Shown piece by piece: positions 57,129-64,000 of a stretch of DNA of 64,000 nucleotides (its first letter is position 1; every line of letters starts with the position of its first letter). Below the pieces are notes generated by a model, which searched no databases, was not told where the DNA came from, and saw only the letters and a program-made list of their open reading frames with translations. Source of the stretch: Pseudomonas sp. (GTDB lineage: Bacteria > Pseudomonadota > Gammaproteobacteria > Pseudomonadales > Pseudomonadaceae); the NCBI RefSeq assembly GCF_030683065.1, contig NZ_JAUXMX010000014.1, positions 33,995 to 97,994 on the forward strand, given 5' to 3'. The position numbers and the translations under genes are program-made.

Positions 57129-58349
57129 TCAATGCAGGGACTCGGTCCGGCGCTTGGCAACGGCCGGCACCGAGACCTGCGCACCACTCTCGCCAAAACG
57201 CTGCAACATAAAGCTGCTCAGCGCGGCCAACTCTTGATCGGTGTAAATGGTGCCGAACGACGGCATACGCCGATCCACTGGGGCGTCGGCGGTACCATGG
57301 CCACTCAACAGAATACCCAGCAAGTTACTGGCGGCAGGGTCGTTGACCGTCTTCAGGCCCAGCAGCATGGCCGTTGGACTCTGGCTGCCAGTGCCATCCC
57401 AGCGGTGGCAACTGGCGCACGCTTCGGCGAACAGCTTATTACCGAGCGCATTGCCGCTGCCCTGCTCCGCCAGCGAGGCCAGCTGCGGACGGGCCACACC
57501 TTCGCTGCGCGCCGGGGAGTCTTTGAGGAAGACGGCTATCGCGTGGCGGTCGGCGTCGGTCAGATGGCGCAAGCTGTGCTCCACCACATCCGCCATAGGC
57601 CCGGCAGACATGCCCAAACCTGGCGCGGCACCGTCTTTCAAGTAGTTGGCCAGTACGTCCGTAGGCCAGGCACCCACGCCATAAACGGGGTCGGCGCTAA
57701 TGTTGTACGCATTCCAGCCCTGAAGCACGTTACCGGCCAACGAGCGATCGCTGCTGGCTGCCTGAAACAGGTTGCGCGGTGTATGGCACTCGCCGCAGTG
57801 GCCCGGCCCTTCGACCAGGTATTTACCGCGATTCCACTCATCGGAGTGCTGGCTGTCCGCCTGAAACGGCTCGTCATCAAGGAACAGAAGATTCCACAAC
57901 GCCATGCCCCAGCGCTGGTTAAACGGGAAGCTGATGTGGTTTTCCCGCGGTGCCTGTTCGACAGGTTCCAGGCTGGCCAGGTAGCCCTTGATCGCCAGAA
58001 TGTCATCGCGCGACATCTTGCTGTAGGAGGTATAGGGAAACGCCGGGTAGTAGTGTTTGCCATCTCGGCCCACGCCGGTTTGCAGCGCGCTGACGAACTC
58101 GTCATCCGTCCACGCGCCGATACCGGTTTGCATATCCGGGGTGATGTTGGACGAGAACAGCGAGCCAAACGGCAGCTTGAACTCAACACCACCGGCGAAA
58201 GGTTGACCGCCAGGCACGGTATGGCAAGCCACGCAGTTGGCGGCGCGCGTGAGGTATTCGCCCTTAGCGAGCAAGTCGTCTTGCGCATAGGCCGCTTGCG
58301 CCAGCAGAGCAGCGCTGGCGAGCGTCAGTAGGTTGTTTAGTAATTTCAT
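57129..58349 (-). CDS. Triple-haem cytochrome c subunit of the molybdenum hydroxylase
   Basis: The 406-residue periplasmic protein has a signal peptide (about 1-22, ending AYA) and three CxxCH sites: CVACH at 39-43, CGECH near 187 and CASCH near 317, each in its own cytochrome c domain. This matches the cytochrome subunit of membrane-associated aldehyde/alcohol-type dehydrogenases. Electrons from the molybdopterin and 2Fe-2S subunits would pass here and to the respiratory chain. It is 10 bases downstream of the large subunit gene. Confidence 0.92.
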   Translation of the reverse strand: MKLLNNLLTLASAALLAQAAYAQDDLLAKGEYLTRAANCVACHTVPGGQPFAGGVEFKLPFGSLFSSNITPDMQTGIGAWTDDEFVSALQTGVGRDGKHYYPAFPYTSYSKMSRDDILAIKGYLASLEPVEQAPRENHISFPFNQRWGMALWNLLFLDDEPFQADSQHSDEWNRGKYLVEGPGHCGECHTPRNLFQAASSDRSLAGNVLQGWNAYNISADPVYGVGAWPTDVLANYLKDGAAPGLGMSAGPMADVVEHSLRHLTDADRHAIAVFLKDSPARSEGVARPQLASLAEQGSGNALGNKLFAEACASCHRWDGTGSQSPTAMLLGLKTVNDPAASNLLGILLSGHGTADAPVDRRMPSFGTIYTDQELAALSSFMLQRFGESGAQVSVPAVAKRRTESLH

Positions 58350-58359
58350 CAGTAACTCC

Positions 58360-60552
58360 TTAAACCGGGTAGTAGCCGAAGCGGCTCAGCGGCAGGCGAC
58401 GGATACGTTGACCGGAGGCCGCGTACAAGGCATTAACCAGGGCCGGGCCGATCAACGCAGTACCGGCCTCACCTACGCCACCCGGCGCTTCCAGGCTAGG
58501 CAGCAGGTGCACCTCCACCGCCGGGGCTTCACTGATGCGCAGCTGCCGATAGTTGTGGAAGTTGGTCTGCTGCACCTGGCCGTTGTCGATCAGGATTTCG
58601 TTGAACAGCGAGGCGGACAGGCCGAACAAGGTACCGCCCTCGATCTGCGCCTTAACCGAGGTCGGGTTAGTCGCAAAACCGCAATCCACCACACTGACCA
58701 GGCGCTTGATGCGCATGCCTAAGTCGCCCTGCATCTCCAATTCAACCAGGGTTGCCACATAGCTGCCGAACACCGCACTGACCGCTACGCCGCGCCCCTG
58801 CCCTGCTGGCAACGGCTGGTTCCAGTCACACTTCTCGGCCAGCAGGCGCAGCACCGCCTGGGCACGTGGCTGGTCTGCCATCAGCTCCAGGCGGTAGGCC
58901 ACCGGGTCGGCCTTGGCGTTGTGCGCCAGCTCATCAATAAAACATTCCAGGGCATAAGTGCCGCGCAGCGGGCCCACGCCTCGCCACCAGGACACGGGGA
59001 CAACATTCGGCTCCTGGCGGATATAGCGAACCTGCAAATGCGGCAGGCTGTAGAGAGGGTCCACCGCCACTTCCACAGCATCGGCATCCACGCCGTTGGC
59101 CGGCAAGCTACCGGCGTAGCGAGCGAGAATAGAGCCGCCAGCAATGCGGTGTTCCCAGCCCAGCGGACGCCCCTTCGCGTCGAGCGCGGCCTGCATACGG
59201 TCGGCGTACAGCGGCCGGTAGAGGTCGTGGGTCATGTCCTCTTCACGGCTCCAGATCAGTTTGATCGGGTAATCAACCTGCCGCGCAATGGCCACCGCCT
59301 GGGTGATGAAGTCGAACTCCAGACGCCGGCCAAATGCACCGCCGATCAGCTGGTTGTGCACCTGGATTTTTTCCACGGGCAACCCAGTGATTTGGGCAGC
59401 CGTCTGTTGGGCGAAGACCGGCACCTGGGTACCAACCCACAGCTCGCAGGCATCTTTACGCACATGGGCCACACAGCTCATGGGTTCAAGCGGCGAATGC
59501 GACAACAGCGCCTGCTCGTAAACCGCCTCGAACTGGCTGGCCGATTGCTGCTTGGCTTGCTCAATGTCGCCGGTGCGCTTGGCGACAACGCCATCACGGC
59601 TACTGGCCGCGAGCAGCTCTTGGTCCAACTGCTTGGAACCGATAGCGGCATGCGGCCCCAAGTCCCACTCGATCTTCAGCGCCTTGATGGCCTGCTGACA
59701 GGCCCAGAAGTTGCTCGCGGTGACGGCCACAGCATTGTCCAGGCGCACGATGTCGCGCACCCCAGGCACCCGCCGTGCCTGACTGTCATCCACTGTGAGT
59801 AGCCGTCCGCCATGCACCGGGCAGGTGATGCTGGAGGCCACCAGCATGCCGGGGATTTGCAGGTCGATGGTAAAGCGCGCCTTGCCGTTGACCTTCGCCG
59901 GCGTGTCCAGGCGCTGCGCGGGGGTGCCCAGCAACTTGAACTGCTCCGGGGTTTTCAGCGGCACCGTGTCTGGCAATGGCAGCGTCGCAGCCGCCTCGAC
60001 CAAATCGCCATAGGCAGCCTGCAGGCCATTGGGGCCAAACACCTGGCCGTTCTGCGCATGGCACAGGCTTGGCGCGACGCGCCATTGCAGAGCAGCTGCC
60101 TGGATCAACAGGATGCGCGCCGTAGCGCCCGCCCGACGCAGCGGCTCCCAGGTGTAACGAGTAGACGTCGAGCCACCGGTGGCCTGAAACTGCAGCAGGG
60201 TGTCGGTATACAGCGCCGAGTTCGGTGGCGCCTCCTCGATTACCACCTGATCCAGGGGCACTTCCAGCTCCTCCGCGACCATCATGGCAATACCGGTGTG
60301 CGCGCCCTGCCCCATTTCAATCTTCGGCGAGATCACCGTGACCACGCCATCGGGGCCCACCCGCACAAAGGCCCCGAAGCCCTCCGCGGAACGGTCGCCC
60401 AGCCGGCCTGCAGCAGCCGCATCAGCGGCGGCACTCTTGGCCGCCAGCGGTGGTAACCAGGTGCTCAACACCAAGCCGCCGAGGGCGATACCGCTGCCCT
60501 GCAAGAGACGGCGACGGGACATATCAACGGTCATTACTTTTGGCTTTTTCAT
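58360..60552 (-). CDS. Molybdopterin-binding large subunit (IorB-like, xanthine dehydrogenase family)
   Basis: The 730-residue protein begins with a Tat-type signal (SRRRLLQGSGIALGGLVLS, twin Arg at 13-15), so it is exported folded. The body resembles the isoquinoline 1-oxidoreductase beta subunit: SPKIEMGQGAHTGIAMMVAE, VHNQLIGGAFGRRLEFDFI, GVGPLRGTYALECFIDELAH and GGVGEAGTALIGPALVNAL, with the Glu in GEAGT as active-site base. GAGGAGGCGTGAG precedes the ATG. The substrate (aldehyde or N-heterocycle) cannot be told from sequence. Confidence 0.92.
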   Translation of the reverse strand: MKKPKVMTVDMSRRRLLQGSGIALGGLVLSTWLPPLAAKSAAADAAAAGRLGDRSAEGFGAFVRVGPDGVVTVISPKIEMGQGAHTGIAMMVAEELEVPLDQVVIEEAPPNSALYTDTLLQFQATGGSTSTRYTWEPLRRAGATARILLIQAAALQWRVAPSLCHAQNGQVFGPNGLQAAYGDLVEAAATLPLPDTVPLKTPEQFKLLGTPAQRLDTPAKVNGKARFTIDLQIPGMLVASSITCPVHGGRLLTVDDSQARRVPGVRDIVRLDNAVAVTASNFWACQQAIKALKIEWDLGPHAAIGSKQLDQELLAASSRDGVVAKRTGDIEQAKQQSASQFEAVYEQALLSHSPLEPMSCVAHVRKDACELWVGTQVPVFAQQTAAQITGLPVEKIQVHNQLIGGAFGRRLEFDFITQAVAIARQVDYPIKLIWSREEDMTHDLYRPLYADRMQAALDAKGRPLGWEHRIAGGSILARYAGSLPANGVDADAVEVAVDPLYSLPHLQVRYIRQEPNVVPVSWWRGVGPLRGTYALECFIDELAHNAKADPVAYRLELMADQPRAQAVLRLLAEKCDWNQPLPAGQGRGVAVSAVFGSYVATLVELEMQGDLGMRIKRLVSVVDCGFATNPTSVKAQIEGGTLFGLSASLFNEILIDNGQVQQTNFHNYRQLRISEAPAVEVHLLPSLEAPGGVGEAGTALIGPALVNALYAASGQRIRRLPLSRFGYYPV

Positions 60553-60553
60553 C

Positions 60554-61015
60554 TCACGCCTCCTCAACCTGGCCAACACTGTGAATGGCCGTGCGAATCC
60601 GGGTGTAGGTGGCGCAGCGGCACAGATTGCCCGCCATGGCGGCATCAATCGCCTGATCATCGGGCTTCGGCTGGCTCTGCAGCAGCGCCGTGGCGGCCAT
60701 GATCTGCCCTGACTGGCAGTAGCCGCATTGCACCACCTCGTGCGCCAGCCAGGCCTGCTGCACGGCTTGGCCCACGGCTGTCTCACCGATGGCCTCAATG
60801 GTGGTGATCGAGCGCCCCGCCACAGCTGAAATCGGCGTCACACACGAACGGATCGGCTGGCCATCGAGGTGCACGGTGCACACGCCACATTGGGCAATGC
60901 CACAGCCATACTTGGTTCCGGTCAGGCCCAGCACATCGCGCAAGACCCACAGCAGAGGCATATCGGGTGCGACGTCAACCTGCTGCGACTGTCCGTTGAT
61001 GATTAACGTTTGCAT
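60554..61015 (-). CDS. 2Fe-2S small subunit (IorA-like) of the molybdenum hydroxylase
   Basis: The 153-residue protein holds two [2Fe-2S] centres: plant-ferredoxin-type [17 protein letters not shown] with a further Cys in IRSCVTP, and the helical pair QCGYCQSGQ and GNLCRCATY. This is the IorA/CutS/XdhA small subunit that moves electrons from molybdopterin to the cytochrome. It is the first gene of the operon (AGAGGAAA ahead of ATG 61015) and is separated from the large subunit by one base. With no signal of its own, it is probably carried out by the Tat signal of its partner. Confidence 0.94.
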   Translation of the reverse strand: MQTLIINGQSQQVDVAPDMPLLWVLRDVLGLTGTKYGCGIAQCGVCTVHLDGQPIRSCVTPISAVAGRSITTIEAIGETAVGQAVQQAWLAHEVVQCGYCQSGQIMAATALLQSQPKPDDQAIDAAMAGNLCRCATYTRIRTAIHSVGQVEEA

Positions 61016-61453
61016 GCTATTTCCTCTGCCTAAAGTGTTAATGCTGACAACCTTGGTTATCGCTTTGATCATGTGGGTGCGCTACGTGAGGCAGACTAAA
61101 AGCTTCATGCCCTCACGAATTAATCCGCCTCAAACGGGCAACCAGCCACCACTGCCAGTGGAAAGGAGATCAGCTGGGAGACAGGCACCAATATCATCAG
61201 CGGGAAACGCAGATCACGGGTTAACGGAGCTAATACACTCAGCGCCAACAAGCGTGTTGGGTAAAGCCCCAGCCAACCACTGCACGCCAGAACATGGCGT
61301 TTATTTGATGCGAGCGCTTACTGAGTGCATGCATAAAAACCCCTGCGTGCATGCCTGTAATGTTGCGACCTGAATTTTTTAAATAAAAAAGCCCTACCAG
61401 CAAGGAGCTTGAGCTGGTAGAGCAATAACCACGGTTATACCAACAGCAGGCAG
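61016..61453. other. Intergenic region upstream of the molybdenum hydroxylase operon
   Basis: The 438 bases hold no recognised gene. The left end must carry the operon promoter on the minus strand; the right end holds the reductase terminator at 61385-61423. No clear operator was found. Confidence 0.4.
61385..61423 (-). terminator. Terminator after the NADP-dependent oxidoreductase gene
   Basis: On the minus strand GCTCTACCAGC pairs with GCTGGTAGGGC (complements of 61413-61423 and 61391-61401) and is followed by TTTTTT. One mismatch occurs in the stem. Confidence 0.85.
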
Positions 61454-62488
61454 TCAGTCTTCACTGACGCGAACCACTAACTTGCCAAAATTGCGTCCCT
61501 CTAGCAGGCCGATAAAGGCCTTAGGCGCTTCTTCCAGACCACTCACCAATTCTTCACGGTATTTAATCCGGCCTTGCGCAAACCAGCTCGAAATGTCGTT
61601 AAAGAACTCGTCGTAGCGGTGGCCGTAATCATCAAAAATAATGAAACCCTGCACCTTAATACGCTTACGCAGAATGCTCCCCATCAAGACTGGCAAACGA
61701 TCTGGCCCGCTGGGTAACTCGGTATCGTTGTAGTGCGCGATAATGCCGCAGACCGGCACTCGAGCCTTGGTATTGAGCAGCGGCAGCACCGCATCGAAGA
61801 CCTTGCCGCCGACACTCTCAAAGTAGATGTCGATACCCGCCGGGCAGGCCTTGGCCAGTTGCTCGGCGAAGTCCGGCGCACGGTGATCGAGGCAAGCATC
61901 AAAACCCAGCACCTCGACCGCATGCCGGCATTTTTCCGCACCGCCGGCGACACCGACCACATGGCAGCCCTTGATCTTGCCGATTTGCCCGACAGTCGCG
62001 CCGACCGGACCGGTGGCAGCCGCTACCACCAGGGTTTCACCCGCCTGCGGCCGGCCAATATCCAGCAGGCCCATGTAAGCGGTGAAGCCCGGCATGCCAA
62101 AGATGCCCAAGGCATAAGAAGGGTGTGCCGGCGACTCACCCAACGCGGTCAGGTCGCTGCCATCGGACAGCGCGTGGCTCTGCCAGCCAGCAAAGGACAG
62201 CACCCAGTCACCAACCTTGTAGGCGGGATTTTTTGAGACCAGCACACGGCATACAGTCCCCCCCACCATAACCCCACCCACTTCGACTGGAGGCGCATAC
62301 GACGGCGCATCACTCATACGACCACGCATGTAAGGGTCAAGTGAGAGGTAGACAGTACGGAGCAGTACCTGCCCCTCGGCAGGCTCAGGAATGGGGCTTT
62401 GCTCAATGCGAAAATTCGCCTCGGCAGGCGCGCCGTGCGGGCGCGAGGCTAGAACAACGCGCTGATTGATTAGCTTTGACTGGGACAT
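61454..62488 (-). CDS. NADP-dependent MDR oxidoreductase (leukotriene-B4 12-HD / CurA type)
   Basis: The 344-residue protein is a zinc-free MDR enzyme: RTVYLSLDPYMRGRMSDAPS near the start, the nucleotide loop VVAAATGPVGATVGQIGK, the SVGGKVFDAVLPLLN region, and the C-terminal GRNFGKLVVRV. Family members reduce C=C bonds of enones and quinones with NADPH. AGGAGC lies ahead of ATG 62488. It lies downstream of the NemR-like regulator, with a matching operator between them, suggesting induction by reactive electrophiles. Confidence 0.9.
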   Translation of the reverse strand: MSQSKLINQRVVLASRPHGAPAEANFRIEQSPIPEPAEGQVLLRTVYLSLDPYMRGRMSDAPSYAPPVEVGGVMVGGTVCRVLVSKNPAYKVGDWVLSFAGWQSHALSDGSDLTALGESPAHPSYALGIFGMPGFTAYMGLLDIGRPQAGETLVVAAATGPVGATVGQIGKIKGCHVVGVAGGAEKCRHAVEVLGFDACLDHRAPDFAEQLAKACPAGIDIYFESVGGKVFDAVLPLLNTKARVPVCGIIAHYNDTELPSGPDRLPVLMGSILRKRIKVQGFIIFDDYGHRYDEFFNDISSWFAQGRIKYREELVSGLEEAPKAFIGLLEGRNFGKLVVRVSED

Positions 62489-62538
62489 GTGCAAGCTCCT
62501 GGCTGGTGTTTAAAGAAGAGATTGTCTCGGCGCAAAAA

Positions 62539-62555
62539 ATAGACCAGTCGACTAT
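62539..62555. promoter_or_regulatory. NemR-like operator before the oxidoreductase gene
   Basis: ATAGACCAGTCGACTAT is an inverted repeat that differs at two positions from the site before the regulator gene and resembles the E. coli NemR box built on TAGACC/GGTCTA. Confidence 0.65.
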
Positions 62556-62564
62556 TTTTCCGGT

Positions 62565-62588
62565 AAAAAAGCCCTCCTTCAGGAGGGC
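62565..62588 (-). terminator. Terminator after the NemR-like regulator gene
   Basis: GCCCTCCT pairs with AGGAGGGC (62571-62578 and 62581-62588), and the minus strand then reads TTTTTT. It lies 10 bases after the regulator stop. Confidence 0.85.
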
Positions 62589-62597
62589 AATCTGCCG

Positions 62598-63191
62598 TCA
62601 GGTGTTGCCTGGGTTCAGCATGATCTGGGTCGTGGTCATGGCGCTTTCCAGCGACCGAGTATTACGGTGCAACTTGCTAAGCAGGCTGGCCCCCAGCCAC
62701 AGCTGGTAGAGGGCCGTTGCCGTGCGGTAAGCATCGCTCTGCGGAAGGGAACCATCATGCTGACCCTGCTTAATGCAGTCAGCGATGCGCAAAATGATCT
62801 GCTCTGCGCCATCGCGCAGCGTGAGCCGCATGGACTCAGAGAGGTCCGCTACCTCAGCACTCAACTTAACCACCAGGCACTTCTGCTCATCGCACGGTCC
62901 ACAATAGCTATCAAGCCATTTTTGCCAGTAGCCCATAAGACGTTCTCTAGCCGTACCCCGCGTCGCGGCAAAGTGTTCGTCCATGCTCGCTAAATAATTG
63001 CGAAAATAATCCTCGAGCAGAGACTGGCCGTACTGCTCTTTGGATTTGAAGTAATGATAGAACGAGCCCTTCGGCACGCTTGCTGCTTGCAAAATCTCGT
63101 TCAGCCCGACCCCCGTGAAGCCCTTGATAACCATCATTCGGTGGCCCGTATCGAGCAAATGTTGACGCGTATCCTCGTAACGTAATTTCAT
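62598..63191 (-). CDS. TetR-family regulator, NemR-like
   Basis: The 197-residue repressor has the TetR helix-turn-helix (FTGVGLNEILQAASVPKGSF, YHYFKSKEQYG at 25-55) and a ligand domain with CLVVKLSAEVADLSESMR. Cys105 aligns with the redox-sensing Cys106 of E. coli NemR, in a matching context; Cys97 and Cys100 add a nearby pair. Such regulators derepress on contact with electrophiles or hypochlorite. It has a perfect inverted repeat 19 bases upstream and a related one before the reductase gene. Confidence 0.9.
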   Translation of the reverse strand: MKLRYEDTRQHLLDTGHRMMVIKGFTGVGLNEILQAASVPKGSFYHYFKSKEQYGQSLLEDYFRNYLASMDEHFAATRGTARERLMGYWQKWLDSYCGPCDEQKCLVVKLSAEVADLSESMRLTLRDGAEQIILRIADCIKQGQHDGSLPQSDAYRTATALYQLWLGASLLSKLHRNTRSLESAMTTTQIMLNPGNT

Positions 63192-63867
63192 CGACTTGCT
63201 GCACCAAGAATAGACCAGCCGTCTATATCAGGTTTCCGACGGAATTTCGAGCCACTCTTGGCGTCCAAACAGCGTTCGCCTAACCCGCGTCCAGCGGTTT
63301 CATCGCACCGCAGTGGACGCAAAGCACCGACCTGAAGTTCCCTGGATCCCTCAAAGCCCCCTTCTCTAGCGCCAGAAGGCAAGCCCCAAGATACAGACCT
63401 CAGTGCACTCGGAGGGAACATCCATGACGTCAATGCACTCAGCTCGTCACTCTAGTAGACTGGTCGTATTCCAAAAGATAAGCAACTTTATTGCTCGTAG
63501 CCATCTCAAATACCAACCGAGGTGGCGACCTGCTTCTGCGTCCCGCACCGCGCCTGACAGCGCGACAGAAACGCCAACATCAATGCGGCAGTACTTACCC
63601 AAGAGAGCAGATTTGGCCGCGCAAACGATCCGACCTTAAATGCCCGATCAAAGCCATGGGGGAAGTGATGAAAAAGACCATGGCAATCCGGCATGATCCT
63701 CCAGTCTCAATTCAATAGCCGTGTTGCACTCAGCTCCTGCAACCGCCCGCCTGTGTGCAGCGGGCAAGCCGGGAGGTGCTCATCCCCTGCAGTCGGGATG
63801 GTGGCGTCACTATGCGGGCCTGTTATTTGCCACATTTAATTCAGAATGGAAGTTATGCACCCTGAAT
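63192..63867. other. Regulator upstream region and gene-free DNA next to an IS30 element
   Basis: The first part holds the NemR-like operator (63210-63226). A weaker match, TAGACTGGTCGTAT, lies at 63456-63469. No gene follows it that I can recognise; short open frames to 63720 have no family character. The end of the IS30 element should lie near 63800-63867, but I cannot place its terminal repeat. Confidence 0.45.
63210..63226. promoter_or_regulatory. NemR-like operator upstream of its regulator gene
   Basis: ATAGACCAGCCGTCTAT has perfect ATAGAC/GTCTAT half-sites with a 5-base spacer and lies 19 bases before the regulator start, ideal for autorepression. Confidence 0.7.
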
Positions 63868-64000
63868 TCAACTCATAAGTGCAACGCTCACCCCTGCATA
63901 CACTTCGTACGGTGTCTTCCAGCCCAAGCGTTTGCGTGGTCGTAAATTGATCTTCGCAACAACCCGATTCACGCTTTCCACCGTCAGTGCACTGAAGTCA
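63868..64000 (-). mobile_element. IS30-family transposase, C-terminal fragment (continues past window)
   Basis: From the window edge the minus strand reads FSALTVESVNRVVAKINLRP, then RKRLGWKTPYEVYAGVSVAL and a stop at 63868. RPRKRLGWKTPYEVY is the conserved end of the IS30 transposase catalytic domain, just after the last acidic residue of the DDE triad. Only 44 codons are in view, so whether the element is intact cannot be judged. Confidence 0.88.

Noticed and set aside
56958..58331. 457-codon plus-strand frame
   Set aside because: It is antisense to the triple-haem cytochrome gene and part of the XdhC-like gene.

Overview
The window is a gamma-proteobacterial chromosome segment, almost certainly Pseudomonas. 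The evidence is the combination of an aotJQMOP-argR arginine locus, a phhRABC aromatic amino acid locus, a NosP/NahK pair, a gcl-hyi-glxR-ttuD-pyk cluster next to moaA and a purine locus, and the GC-rich codon use. I cannot name the species. Nearly all genes are intact. The only clear mobile DNA is an IS30-type transposase tail at the right edge.

Layout. 1-231: start of a GntR regulator, cut by the window edge. 526-3599: a three-gene unit of a retropepsin-like (ATP-dependent zinc) protease, an inactive transglutaminase/7TM protein and an ATP-grasp ligase-like protein. 3836-25420: a purine-to-pyruvate block. Urate is oxidised (puuD), hydroxyisourate and OHCU are processed (hiuH, uraD), allantoin is opened (puuE, alc, allA) to urea plus glyoxylate, and glyoxylate passes through gcl, hyi, glxR, ttuD and pyk to pyruvate. 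A purine permease, a Tsx/OmpK-type outer-membrane channel, a urea transporter, a second-type moaA (molybdenum cofactor), a TetR/RutR-like regulator, a GlcG-like protein and a LysR regulator lie within the block. Xanthine dehydrogenase itself is not in the window. Inverted repeats of the form TTGTnnACAA precede most of the purine transcription units and look like one shared regulon. 25563-27952: an ion channel and an SLC13 carboxylate transporter.

27986-33341 (minus): argR and aotPOMQJ, arginine/ornithine uptake, with a hairpin between aotJ and aotQ. 33863-35818: acs. 36335-38968: a nucleoside/tRNA-type deaminase and a three-lipoprotein unit (CsgG-like, DUF4810-like, DUF799-like). 39031-43282: phhR and phhABC, phenylalanine hydroxylation. 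43345-47720: the hybrid kinase NahK, its FIST-domain partner NosP, a small four-helix membrane protein and a predicted 29-residue membrane peptide. 47779-51742: a porin and a solitary pqqF.

52137-53925: an RsbQ-like alpha/beta hydrolase overlapping a PAS-diguanylate cyclase gene. This is the most interesting pair in the window, because the RsbQ/PAS partnership known from the Bacillus stress response appears here wired to c-di-GMP synthesis. 53926-55049 holds no gene I recognise. 55050-61015: a molybdenum hydroxylase locus (MocA-like, XdhC-like, triple-haem cytochrome c, molybdopterin subunit, 2Fe-2S subunit) of unknown substrate. 61454-63191: a quinone/enone-reductase-like MDR protein and its NemR-like TetR regulator, with matching operators. 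63868-64000: IS30 transposase tail.
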